A stretch of 64,000 nucleotides of DNA. Origin: Latrodectus hesperus. Lineage: Eukaryota; Arthropoda; Arachnida; Araneae; Theridiidae. Numbering within the stretch: position 1 is the first letter of the stretch; each line of letters opens with the position of its first letter. A program made the position numbers and the translations under genes. The notes beneath the pieces are model-generated. The model searched no databases and was not told the origin of the DNA. It saw only the letters and a program-made list of their open reading frames with translations. The stretch is from contig JAJQOW010000014.1 in the NCBI GenBank assembly GCA_037975125.1, forward strand, positions 5,864,785 through 5,928,784, read 5' to 3'. Below, piece by piece: positions 25,385 through 37,481 of the stretch.

Positions 25385-25421
25385 TCCTAGTTCATTAATC
25401 GTAAGTGTATACTTTCGATTT

Positions 25422-25802
25422 GTTGTTGTTACTAATGACACTTGGACAAGCCAAGCTCGCTATGCCTTGGCTATGCAAATTTAAGTCAATTGGGAGCGTC
25501 TTTCGTTTAATCAGAGCACCATGAAGGTGAAAGTATGACTTATACTCTTCAAATCCTCCGATAGATGGCAGCACCAGAGGATCTACTTTCTCAATTTTGG
25601 CATTGATCTGAAGGGGGAGTAAATTTCTCCAGACCATTGCACCCATGGTAATTGCTCAAAGACCGACCACAGGATTTTTGATTCCACAGATTTAACGAGC
25701 ACGTATATCGCATGTACTCCGTGGGTCTTTGGCGGCATTGGGAATCGAACCCCACCCTACCGGATGGTAGGCCGATACCCTAACCACTAGGCTACCCAAC
25801 CC
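25422..25802 (-). mobile_element. SINE-B copy 3 with 13-bp target duplication
   Basis: Full-length SINE-B on the minus strand, flanked by identical ATACTTTCGATTT at 25409-25421 and 25803-25815. The head contains TAGCCTAGTGGTTAGGG and the B box GGTTCGATTCC (minus). The tail is AGTAACAACAACAAA. The clean duplication and intact pol III boxes suggest a younger copy than 1 and 2. The 83-residue minus-strand frame across it is not a gene. Confidence 0.95.
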
Positions 25803-25815
25803 ATACTTTCGATTT

Positions 25816-27200
25816 AAAGCATAATTTAAATCAAATAGGATTTTGAATGATTCTTTGATTAAACAAAGCAATACATTTTGGAAGAATTGATATACTTAAT
25901 TTATTATATCATCACTTTGTCCATATTGGGATATTCAATAAAATCTTGCTCGTGGTCTTGTCTGTAGTATTAAAATGAATTTTATTCACATACACACACA
26001 TACAATTAAAGTTATTTCGTTCACATATAATTAAAATTTAAACTTTTTGGAGGGAGACAAACATTTAAAAATACCTCTGATACATAAATGAAAATGAAGT
26101 AGTTATTATGTTCAATCATAAATTTAATTAATTTAAAATTGGCATAAGAACATTTATAGTTTTAAAATCTCTAATCCATGGTTGAAAAAAAACTTTTAAC
26201 TTCATTGAGTATTTTCAGAAATGATGAATTCTTGTTAATATAATTTTCGTCTCTCTGAAAATGTTTAAATTATAGAATACAGACTGTATTATTAAGCATT
26301 TTTTAAATGAAGGACATTATTAGCTAGAAAATCAGCTTTAAATGTCTCATATTCTCTAATGTTTCCAGACAAGAATAAAGTATATCTTAGAATTATCTTT
26401 TGTGAATATAATATTGATTACAAGTTTTCGCATCAATTAATATTTTGGATAAAAAAACGAAACTGTCAAAAATTCACTACAAATTAAGTTTTATTTCTGC
26501 GAATATTTTATTACAACTTTAATTGCAGTGTTAATACAGAGAAATTCAACTTACAGAATTGAGTATTCATCGTTATCTGAAAATAATACTTATCATGTTC
26601 TAGATTAAGTTATGTGAATTTCAAAATTCCTACATTAGCTAAAAAAATGTAATTTAAAATTTTGCCATTCGTATTTTCCTTCAAGTCTACTTTTAACATG
26701 GAATCCTCCTTTCAGGTTGTATTTCTGTTAAACCTCTGGTCGTTTTCTTATAAATAATGCATTTTCTAATCTTGAATTACGGAATACGAAGAAACAGTTA
26801 ATCTTCAAAGAGGTTATTTAATGATTAAATTCCAAAGTAGATAAGTAGATGTGGTTGTTTTTCTTAATAGAGTATGTTTTCCCAAATTATATTCAGTATT
26901 ACAAGATAATAGCATTAACAAATTAAATATTTTTGAATGAATTTATTAATGTACTGACTTAATTGAAAGAATATTAAATTTTATTGTGTGTGGATTACCT
27001 TTTAAACTAGGAAGTACTTTTACTCTACCTCAAGCATATTAGTAATCGATTAAAAAAATCAATACAAATTTTTGAAAACTTCTCAAATGTTTATTTTTGC
27101 ATTGAATAAGTAATTAGTAATAATACAGAAAGTTTATATAAAAACATGTCAAATTTTTAACTTTATAAAAATGCTTAAGTCAATTTAGTCCTTGAAATTT
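25816..27200. other. AT-rich sequence without recognised features
   Basis: No ORF, RNA gene or repeat family seen. Confidence 0.6.
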
Positions 27201-27210
27201 ATTCTTTTAA

Positions 27211-27905
27211 CATGGGGATTCTCAACCTTTTTTTGTCGGAGCACACTTTTAACGTTTTAAAAATTTTGTTGGCACTCAAAAATAAGTTTAATAGTTGTTT
27301 ATTACCTGTAATACACCGTATAAAATAATTTATGACAACATTTTTGATTGAAAAGTTAAATGATATAGTATGCACTACAAAAACAACAGTATGTTTATTA
27401 TGAGATTAATAACAAGATAATAAAATAAGAATATTTTTGATGAGAGAGCTTTGAGATTGAGATGTTTTTTTATAATTTCATTTATATTTTTGTTCGTAAA
27501 AATGACAATACCACTCTCATATTAGTCATATTTAAAAGTCTCGATCGCTTTTATTCTGTTTTTATGTTGGTTAATACTGAAAATCCGAAGTCACATAAAT
27601 AACATGTAGAAAATTTTAATAATATTTTTAAAATTTGAAATTTTTTAACGTCGGCAAATATTTTACTTTATGAAAGGTCACAGTTATCAAAGATAAAAGC
27701 AGTTTTATCTGTAAAAAATATGGTATTTAACTATAAAAACAAGTTTTCTTTTACAATGTATTTTTCTTTAATTTAGGCAACCTTTACTCGTAATTAAAAA
27801 ACATGATTTTTACTATATATATTTCTAAATTTTGGTGGCCCTCTTAAGAAATTTGGCGAATTTGGCGAAAGAAAACCAACGCTGCAGAGTGGTTGAGAAT
27901 CACTG
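27211..27905. mobile_element. non-autonomous hAT element, 695 bp
   Basis: The left end CATGGGGATTCTCAACC and the right end in reverse complement CAGTGATTCTCAACC match the common CAGTGGTTCTCAACC hAT terminus. Each end abuts TTTTAA (27205-27210 and 27906-27911), possibly a degraded 8-bp target duplication. The interior is AT-rich and has no transposase. Confidence 0.8.
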
Positions 27906-27968
27906 TTTTAAAACACAGGTAAAGATAAAAAAGATCACAGTCATTTTTTAAAGTAAATAAGTTTGAAC

Positions 27969-27999
27969 ATAAAATACATAGTTTCTCTATGTATTTTAT
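27969..27999. repeat. perfect 13-bp inverted repeat (hairpin)
   Basis: ATAAAATACATAG at 27969-27981 is the exact reverse complement of 27987-27999, with a 5-base loop. Confidence 0.85.
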
Positions 28000-30300
28000 A
28001 CCGATGTGATTTGATATGATGGTTTAAAAAATGTGAAAGATGGTGGTCAAAATAGCCCTTCATTAATTTTGCATTATTGATGACTATGATAGTGATAGCA
28101 TTACACATTAAAATTAATATTCATATATATATATTCCTGAATGTAAGTCTACTTTAAACAGTAATATATTAAAAATGTGTAAATATTATTAAAAAAATTA
28201 TTTATATCTTTACCAAAAACATGAATTTTCGTACGACTCACAATTTCTCCCAGGTATATAACTCAAAATCCACACGAAAAATGGGAAACATTTTACAGAT
28301 GCTTAGGAAATCGATAAGTCTTGTGTTGTGTAGATTTAATTTATTTTTAAAAAATGGATTCATAGCTACACCGACTTCTGGAAATATGAAATAACATGTA
28401 TCATTTTTTAAAATTCCCTTAATTTTGTATCAGTCGGTTAGTTTGCCTGTCCATGGTTGCATTTTGCATTAAAAAAAAGCAACGTGAAAAAGAATTCACA
28501 AGTACATATGTTCCTAACCACTATATTCATCACTCAAATATAAGAGTTGAACCTGAGAACTGTTAAATTGAAAGACTGATGGCTCCATTTAGCTGAAGTT
28601 GGGATTTACTGCATGAATATTTTCAAAAAATAGGAAGTGTTAACTATTTTTTTGTAGAGTTTTCTAATCTAAATAGCTGTATATTTTGTTTCACATAAAA
28701 CATAAATGTTTCCAAAGCGGGAGAAATGATGTTCTAAATAAACGATGCACTTTTTTTAGATAAAATATGTTTAATATAAAACACTAATTTATAAGTAACA
28801 TTATGTATAAAATTATTTCTAGTTATTTAGAGTTATGTTTCAAACATATTTGAGTATAACTTTGAATAGCTAGGAATCATGTTTGACTATTTTTTGGTTC
28901 ATTTTCATTGCAGGATCAGTATCTCAAGTTTAGTGTAAGTCAAATCCAAACTAATCCATGAAATATCTAATCACTTTAAATATAAATGATATTGCCTCTA
29001 CAATTTGCCTTTTCAATTTGAAATAAGTTCCAAGTTATTTATTCATAAAATAACAGTAATTATTTCTTTCAACCAAAAATTTGATACTTTTTTTTTAAAC
29101 TTTTCAATCAATAGGATATCTAAGTAAAACGTAATAAAAAGAAAATTATCGGGAAAGAATTTTTAAATTAATTCCGGCATATCTGCTCAAAAATAGGGCT
29201 ATATTTAAAGCAATTACTTGAGAAATAAATAACCAAACACAAAATGAATGGCATTTCCTCAGACTTGATCCAGGGAATGTAATAATCAACTGTTTTTGAG
29301 CTGCTCTATTTTTAATGACACGCAACAGTAATTCCGCCAAATTCCAATTTTAATTCGCCAAATTTTATTTAAAAAAAATTATACAAATCAATGACCGCTT
29401 TGTTTAAATCAAATTATTCTTTATTTTGTTATGATTTGTGATCCGGAAAAATCACAATGTTTCACAATGAGTTTTCTTTTATTTAACAATGCATTACTTG
29501 ATTTGAGATAATATCAGTAAAGGGAATAAATTTTTTTGAAACAATTTATTTGTGTTAAACTTTACTCTTTATTTGTGAAATGTGGGTACTGAGAAAGTTG
29601 AAAACACATTTTTATAAAATTAATTGTCCAGATTTGCCGTATAAAAAATGTAATAAGAACAATTATATGATTCCAAAATATTTTAGTGTTTCTAAGTTTA
29701 TAACATTTTTGCTTCCTTTTCATTAATATATCTATATATTTCTCGTAAGAAATAAATATGTTTAGTTTAAAAAGTCTTGTTAGATTATATCATGTATACA
29801 TATTACATTCACCTTGAAGCTTGCTTCTTAAATGAACCTAGAATTAATTAGAACCTAGAAATGACATTTTTTTATTCTATATCATTTTAAATAGATCAAA
29901 TCTTATATTATCTACTGCTAGGGCTATAAGTAACTTCAATTTTTTTTTAGAAAAAGTGAAACAATTCTGTTTCAGTTTATATGATAAAAACTGGTTTTTA
30001 TAAAACGCTTGGACAAATATACTATTAAAAATTTATCTGGATTTAGCAATACTTTAAAGTTTTCATTTTCGTAAATAAATTAAAACTGATGTTAATATTT
30101 TGCATTGTTTTTTTTCGAAAATTAATTTATTTTTAAGACAATTATCTAATATCTATGTATTTCTATGTTTACAACAGAAAAAACTGATCGCGACGTATTC
30201 TTTAGGATTTTAGAAGTTTAAATATTCTAGAAATCACAATGGAATGTTGAAAGGGAAGATCTATTCTGTAAAACATCTATTTATATACGTTTCTCTCGTT
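28000..30300. other. AT-rich sequence without recognised features
   Basis: Near 29140-29370 an AATTTGGCG motif recurs and a 64-codon minus-strand frame passes through, but neither resembles anything known to me. Confidence 0.5.
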
Positions 30301-30494
30301 GCTTTCGAAAGAGTGAAAATGGCGCACAATAAGAACCGGACATTATTTTCATGATTTATCCCGAGGGTAAAAGCAAAATGTGAGCAAAGAAATCACGACC
30401 TTTAGAAGATGATTCTAGAGGAGAACGTATTCAAGCTTCATATGAATTAAGAAGCAAGCGAAATTGAGGCTGTCCTACTAGCCCACTGCTAGAA

Positions 30495-30593
30495 ATGAAG
30501 ATGGAGAACGCGAAAACGCCCCCTGGCGGTGATCGAAATAGGTCGTTCGTAAACATCGTGTCTCTTTGCCTAGCCAGTTTCGTTCTTGCTTAA
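30495..30593 (+). CDS. hypothetical 32-residue ORF in a GC-richer island
   Basis: Not recognised. The frame reads MKMENAKTPPGGDRNRS followed by a hydrophobic run FVNIVSLCLASFVLA and a stop at 30591-30593. That shape, a short polar N-terminus and a membrane-spanning stretch, would suit the first exon of a type II membrane protein or a tiny membrane peptide. A GTGAGC donor-like site lies three bases after the stop, so it could not be used in this frame. The surrounding island (30300-30710) is distinctly less AT-rich. A 69-codon frame also runs on the minus strand (30478-30687), so the coding strand is uncertain. Confidence 0.2.
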   Translation: MKMENAKTPPGGDRNRSFVNIVSLCLASFVLA

Positions 30594-30711
30594 GAAGTGA
30601 GCAGCATGAATTAAGGACTTTTCTCTTATGGACTGTTACTTCATATTGAATTTCATACTGAGGAAATTTTTTATTTATTAATGCCATCCTGAGATAAGTT
30701 GTGGTGAGTCA

Positions 30712-31750
30712 TAATAAACTATTATTGAATTCTATAAAATATTTTAAATTAGTTTTTTAAATATATAAATATAGATAATAACACTGATTAAAATGTATTT
30801 TTTAAAAATAATTCTATAATTAATTTTAGAGTTTTTAATGGATAAATATATATATATAAGAAATTCTAGTTAAATAAATTAATTTGTATAAATTTAATTA
30901 AATTCAACTTTTTTATTTTAAAATTTAAACGAAACTATATTAAAAATAGTGCCTTTAATTAGAATATTTAATTAATTCGTTATTAATAAATTATCAATTT
31001 ATGTTAATGTATTATACTTGAATATTACGTTACTGACTGAATTTAGTCATTGATAGAAAATTTTGATAAGCAATTTATTTTCCTATTGTTTCTCAAAATT
31101 AAATTGCCTGTAAAATATTAAGCACAATATCTTTAACAATGAGTATAAGAAAATTGCAGTGATATAAAAATGTAGGATAATTTCTTGTAGAATATGCATT
31201 AACTTGCTTTTATACTACTTTGTAATGAATAAACAATTATAATTATTTAAATGGATGTGTATAAATTTTATCAACACTTAACTTAATGTAGTGAAGTCCT
31301 TAAGATATATTCTAAGGCTGATTAATTAGAAAAGTTAAAATTTTTCTACATATTGTTCGTTATTATTTAATAATTGGTTATAAACATTTAAACTTAGAAA
31401 ATTAACGTAATTTTACATGAAACTTTACCAAATTTAAAAAATTTAATAATAGTTTATCTTGAAATTGATTAATTAAATATTGACCGGTGGAATTTCCAAA
31501 GAGATCGTAGCATAAAATATGTTTGGGTTTAAGTATAACTACTTAATAAGGTAGAAATTAAACCGTAAATAAAAAATTTAATAAAATTATAATCATTGCA
31601 ATAAAATTATTTTTTTAATTTTTCCTAGCAAAATAACTAAAGTTTTAAAATAATTTATCATTTTTAAAATTTCGATTCTTTTCTCACTTTTATGATAATT
31701 GTGTAAAATTACTAGGCGCTGAATGTATTTGAAAGAAAAGCATATTTGTA
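30712..31750. other. AT-rich sequence without recognised features
   Basis: Very AT-rich, with short TATATA runs near 30847. Confidence 0.6.
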
Positions 31751-31755
31751 TAATT

Positions 31756-31823
31756 CGAAAGACATTATTTTAAATATTCAGTTTGTGCTTAGGAAACTGA
31801 ATAGTTAAAATAAATGTCTTTCG
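31756..31823. repeat. 68-nt near-perfect hairpin, pre-miRNA-like
   Basis: The 29-base arm 31756-31784 (CGAAAGACATTATTTTAAAT...) pairs with the 30-base arm 31794-31823 with one bulge and one mismatch. The loop GTGCTTAGG is nine bases. Length, loop size and stem quality fall within the range of animal miRNA precursors. A short foldback transposon would look similar. Strand cannot be decided from sequence. Confidence 0.8.
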
Positions 31824-31824
31824 C

Positions 31825-32965
31825 TTTTTTATATGTTAACTTATTTAAAGGAAGATTGTTCTTGAACTCTGATCTTTAGTAATCAAGGAAAATTTAATTT
31901 TCATAAATCATTTAGATATTTCGAAACAAAAACCTGCTCTTTAAAATAACAATCTTTGCTCTTATAAGAAGTTAAAAGAAGATGAATTTGCAATTAGTTG
32001 AAACTTCAGAATAATTACATTCCATACGTTTTGGGATATTTCCAACACTTGATGCATTAATTTAACAAATTCATACCATCTTCATGTAGAAAATTGGCGA
32101 TACTTTTTTTCTCAATCTTCATGTAAACAATTAGCTCTTAAACCATTTGCACTTAAGATACTTTATAAGATTTGTGCTTACTATATAAAATACTATGGAT
32201 GGTTTGGAAAAATTCATGTCGCGTCAAAAAGCGCCAATAGGTGAAGGTTGACTATCTTTGGGTTAAATGTCAAAAGATATCCAATAATAAAAATAATTTT
32301 CATTATTGGTTATCAAAAAATCAGTATATTTCTAAAACTAATTATATTTGAATATATTCTGTATTCAATAAAATAGCTGGTGAAATTTTTAAAACAGGAA
32401 TTCATAAAATGTTTCCATAAAAATTGGTGATCTCATTGCCTTTACCTAGTCTTTCTGTTTTTCTTGATAAATTTTTAAAACTTTTCATTGAGTTAATGCA
32501 TGAATTTCATCAATATCTAATTTGTGATGTATTTATTTTAATAATTAATATGTCAGTCGTCATAAAAAACTGTCATATGTTGATCTATATTAATTACAGA
32601 ATTATTTGAAATAATTAGGCAATCTGATCAGTAAACCTTAATCTTATTCGGCACTTCTTAATTTATTTATGCACAAATCGATTAACTATTGATCAAAATT
32701 TGTTTCCAAATAAAGTGTTTAAGTTATAAGTTAACATAAAAAACAATTTTTGTAGCAGAATTGCAAGCTATTTTTAAAATTCTTTTGAAATAAATCTATT
32801 CGATTTTAAATTTTAATGTTTTATGAAGTTCAATAAATAATTCTGTACGCATACTTATATAAATAAATGTTAAAATGTTCAATAATTGAGGAATGAAATA
32901 GACTTCCATTCGTTCAATTTTCTAAGTTCAAAGAGCATATTTCTTTTAACTTAAGCAATCTGTCT
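31825..32965. other. AT-rich sequence without recognised features
   Basis: No ORF, RNA gene or repeat family seen. Confidence 0.6.
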
Positions 32966-32973
32966 AAATTCTA

Positions 32974-33147
32974 GTATCCGTAACGCGATGGATTTGGCGA
33001 TATTAAGATTCAGGTTGTATGTTTATAAATTGCCATTTTGAGAATTCACAGTTTTTTGATTATCAAATGTTCGCGTATGGTTTTGAATCGTATGAATTTT
33101 GCAGTTGGTGACATTTTTGAAAACCGCGCCAAATGCGTTACGTATAC
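32974..33147. mobile_element. 174-bp TA-flanked MITE
   Basis: The left end GTATCCGTAACGC matches the reverse complement of the right end GTATACGTAACGC at 12 of 13 bases, with further similarity inward (ATTTGGCG). TA flanks both ends (32972-32973 and 33148-33149), as expected for a Tc1/mariner-type insertion. No coding capacity. Confidence 0.75.
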
Positions 33148-33289
33148 TAGGATTCTACCAGTTATCTAATCTTACTTTTTCTGTCTCGGGCCAAATATCG
33201 CAAAACAAATTGAAGGGCTAAGATAAATTTATCTAAATTTTTAAAAACAATATACAAATTTTACAATTTAAACATGCCAATGCGAAGTG

Positions 33290-33853
33290 TGAAATTGCGA
33301 TTTCTCATGTAAAAATTATTAAGGTTCGAAATGAGATGTACTGATTCTTAAGAACAAAGTTAAATGCTTATTTGTCAGTTTACATCTGAAATGATTCTTT
33401 CTAAGGCTCATAGTTGAAAACACTTGTTCACATATGTAAGATGAAGCAAACATAGATCTGATTTTCTGAGATGTCTGGAGCTTAAAATGCCCAGCCTACA
33501 ACATGTGAGGTCTGATTCCCCTATATTGGATTCCCATATGCCTGCTCCCCGAGAAAGAGATAACGCTGGTTGTCGCCAGTCTACAGCTATAACTAACAAA
33601 GAACTTCCGTTTTAAATACTTTAACGTTTACAGCGGTCTGTGATTGCTATTTCCGTCGATTTATATTTTGTAGAACAAAAATAGAGAAAGTAAAAAGATC
33701 ACCACTCCTTTGAAAAAAAGAAAAAAAAAATAATATTTAAACAAAGTAGAAAGAGAGATGGATATATATAATATATAAATCATATTTTCTTTTAATTTCC
33801 GTCGGACCGACAAATTAAAATTCTCTCCGCATGCCGTAGTTTGCGCATCCCTG
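33290..33853 (-). mobile_element. hAT element fragment with 5' terminus and C-terminal coding end
   Basis: The right end in reverse complement reads CAGGGATGCGCAAACTACGG, matching the CAGGGGTCGGCAAACTACGG-type hAT terminus and fixing the edge at 33853. The coding remnant is listed separately. Only about 400 bp separate terminus and C-terminus, so most of the transposase has been deleted. The left boundary is uncertain. The 174-bp MITE lies just outside it. Confidence 0.7.
33319..33456 (-). pseudogene. hAT transposase C-terminal dimerisation region
   Basis: A 45-codon open stretch starting SMFASSYICEQVFSTMSLRK and continuing CKLTNKHLTLFLRIST to a stop at 33319-33321. The pattern S-x-YxCEQxFSxM, then KLTxxHL..LRI, is that of the hAT C-terminal dimerisation domain. 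Upstream (33456-33660) the reading degenerates, and the DDE catalytic part is missing. Confidence 0.8.
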
Positions 33854-34861
33854 CATTACACCGTTGTAATTTGCTGTCGTAATTTTTTATACAATTGTAT
33901 ATTTCTAATGTCAATAAATTTAAATTACATACATGAATGATTAAACAGATAAAAAATTCCACTAACTAGTTGAAATATGTAATAGATATTAATGATTAGT
34001 TCATTCAATATTTTGCAGTATAATAATCAATTATTCATGCCGAAAACTGTTATTCAAATACAGATTTTGAAATTTTTATAGGTAATTATAAAAAGTTGAG
34101 AATAACGAATGTTGAATATTTTATTACAATTAAAAAACTAGAAATATAAATTTCTTCAAAGTTTCCAAAAAGCCTTGTATACCAATGCTATTTTAAAGGT
34201 CTCTGTAATTCAAGCATTTAGTAACGAACTTTTTGAGAAGGGCATTCAATATAAAGAAGCAAATAAGTTTTAGAATGTTTTTACGCCTTTTCAGTAGAAA
34301 ACTTTTTTTGTTCTTTTCAAAGTGGCTGACAGCTGATAAAGTTTATAAGGTTTCATCTCTATTTAAATCAGTTGCTTCATTAATAGATATTTAGTATAAA
34401 TTTATACTGAAAATCATATCACATTTAATATTATTGTATGTTTACACTTACCTGTTGCAATTTTTTCTCGTGTCCCAAAAAATTAGTGTCAAATTCTCAG
34501 ACATTAACTGTAATTATTACAGTTCTGATGGAATAAATATTCATTATATATTTAATCTATAAAATTTTCTTTATGTATAATTCCCATGTCACATAAATGT
34601 CTTCCTTATAGCAAGTGTCTCTCATTGCATTTTTATCAACTCTGAACAAAATACCGTACTTAGGTGAAAAATTTTATCTTTTCAGAACGCTCCATTAAAA
34701 GTATCATTACTATCTAAAAATCTATCTAGACTTTTTATAATTATCTTTTTTATATTTAAAATAAAACGAGCTATTATGTAAAAATTTAGTCCATTTGAAG
34801 GAAAAATGTCCAAAGTATGATATTCCAAAATAAATCAGTCATAAGATACATTTAAGAAAAT

Positions 34862-35252
34862 AAAGGGCCGTGGTAACATAGTGGTTAGAGAATCGGCCTT
34901 CCGTCCGGAAGCACTGTGGTTCGATTCCTAATGCCGCCCAAGACCAACCGAGTACATGCGATATACATGCTCGTTAAATCTGTGGAATCGAAAGTCCTGT
35001 GGTCGGTCATTGAGCAATTACCGTGGGTGCAATGGTCTGGAGAAAATTTCCTCCCCTTCAGATCAATGTCAAAATTGAGGGAGTGAATCCTCTAGCGATG
35101 CCATCTATCGGAGTTTAGAGCAAAGTAGTACTTTTACCTTCGTGGTGCTTTGCTTAAACGAAAGACGCACCCTAATGACTTAAATTCGCTTAGCCAAAGG
35201 CATAGAAAGCTTGGTTTGCCCAAGTGTCGTAAGTAACAACATAAGTAATAAC
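34862..35252 (+). mobile_element. SINE-B copy 4 with 8-bp target duplication
   Basis: Full-length plus-strand copy flanked by AAGAAAAT at 34854-34861 and 35253-35260. A box TGGTAACATAGTGGTTAGA at 34871-34889, B box GGTTCGATTCC at 34918-34928. The tail AAGTAACAACATAAGTAATAAC is the AAC-type tail of the family. Confidence 0.93.
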
Positions 35253-35264
35253 AAGAAAATGAAT

Positions 35265-35830
35265 CCGTTTAATTGACGATGTTGTTTTCAACGTACATTT
35301 TTAAGGATAAGAAATATCAAAAGAATTATAGATTCTGCTTAGAGTGACGATATGTGGAATAATTTCTTTGTTAATTTTTCTTGAAAAAATAAGAAAAATA
35401 AATTGTATTATCATATCAAGGGACACGTTTAGATGAAAAAAAATTTATATGTAAAATATATGTTTAATAAAATTTGTAGGAAACGTTTTTAAAAATAGGA
35501 GAATTTATTTTTAACAAAGAAGAAAATCATAATATATATATTCATGTTAAGAAATTTATATGGTTTGTTAATAAAATTCTCAACAAAACTTTCTTTTAAT
35601 TTTTCAAAAAAAGAAAAAAAATTACGTATAATGTCGCTTATACCATTGTGATTTTTCACATTAAAATTTTATCATTAAATGTGTTATAAAATGTTATTTA
35701 GGATGATTAAATCACATTAGATTCGCGAACCATTAATCATAATTAATTGATGTTGAATATTCATTTGTTATGTATCAAATTCTTTTGCAAATAAAACTTT
35801 AATGACCTTGAATAGACACATTCTTTGCAT
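35265..35830. other. AT-rich sequence without recognised features
   Basis: No ORF or repeat family seen. It leads into the more complex island at 35840-36250. Confidence 0.55.
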
Positions 35831-36039
35831 ATCATTTTCGATCAACTGCGTAGGCCCTCCTCAGTGGTGTTTAAATATCTGCTCTCGTGATTTAAATACT
35901 TAATGGCGCTCAGAAGGAAGTAGAATTGATCGTGACATTCATTTTATCTAATTGTTACATATTCCGCGTAACGGGGAACACGCTGTTCGCGTTATTTGTC
36001 CTCCATTTAATCGGGCGTCTTACTATTAAAAACTATCAT

Positions 36040-36053
36040 TGACGTCAGCCAAT
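36040..36053. promoter_or_regulatory. CRE palindrome next to a CCAAT box
   Basis: TGACGTCA (36040-36047), a perfect cAMP-response-element palindrome, is followed one base later by CCAAT (36049-36053). Both lie in a 400-bp island of more balanced composition (35840-36250). The arrangement is typical of promoters and enhancers, but no transcript start or gene is visible. Confidence 0.3.
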
Positions 36054-37026
36054 AATTCTATGTTCCATCAATAAAAGCTATGCTAGAAAGTTTCTATTTG
36101 TTTTAAATTAAATAATCCTTCATATGAGGTGTGTGCGCGACTTCTTTAACAAGGGAAAACAATGTCTTTATTGTTCTGTTTACCTTGAGTGGAAACAAAC
36201 GAATTCCTTCTAACTGAACATTTGAGGAGAGATTTAGCAGACCTTTAAATGAACAATAATATGAATCTGAATCGAATGTTCATTTCGTGATGTGGTCATG
36301 ATTCAAATTATTATTTTGAATTACAATCCTGAAAAGTCGTGTCATAAAATCTTTTTAAAACACCATTTTTTTTACGCATAATGGTTGAAATAAAAAAATA
36401 GATTCTTTATACCCGGATTGAGATAAATATTGTTGAATATTACAAACAATCTACAGCCAAAATTTTAACATAATTTTGAAATTACTGAATCAGTTTTAAA
36501 ATTTTATAATATTTTGGAAATAACATACTTTATTGTAAAAGTTTGGATCAAAAGTTAAATAAGAAAATATTGAATGATTTCCATATTATTGAACCAAGTT
36601 TTGTTTTAAAAAATGCAATTTCTGTTAAGCAATCAAGCATAATAACGTTTATATTTCATAAATTATTGCTTTATAAATAAGATGGTTTGAATTTATTGTT
36701 ATGTTTCATATTAGTTTAACAAGGAATTAGATACTCATTATGTGATCATGATCAAATCAACTTATATCTGTAATTTAAAATATTATCTTAAAATATCCCT
36801 AATTATTAAAAAAGTCAGACATTTATCAAACGTTTACCTATAATCGGTCATTAATGCATAAATTAGGAATTCAGCATTAATAGGTCCATAGTTATTTTCA
36901 AGTTTCATTTAGTTATGAGCTTCAGTAACTTTTCGTCATTGATAAATGCTGAAAACTTTTCGCTATTGTAAATTAAATATTCAAAGGAACGCATTATAAC
37001 ATTATATTGCCCAGTAACATCGCTAG

Positions 37027-37381
<355 letters not shown>

Positions 37382-37406
37382 TAATTTTATAAAAATTTAA
37401 AATTAG

Positions 37407-37408
<2 letters not shown>

Positions 37409-37479
<71 letters not shown>
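37409..37479. repeat. (TA)n microsatellite
   Basis: A TA tract of about 70 bp running directly into the mariner terminus at 37480. Confidence 0.98.
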
Positions 37480-37481
<2 letters not shown>

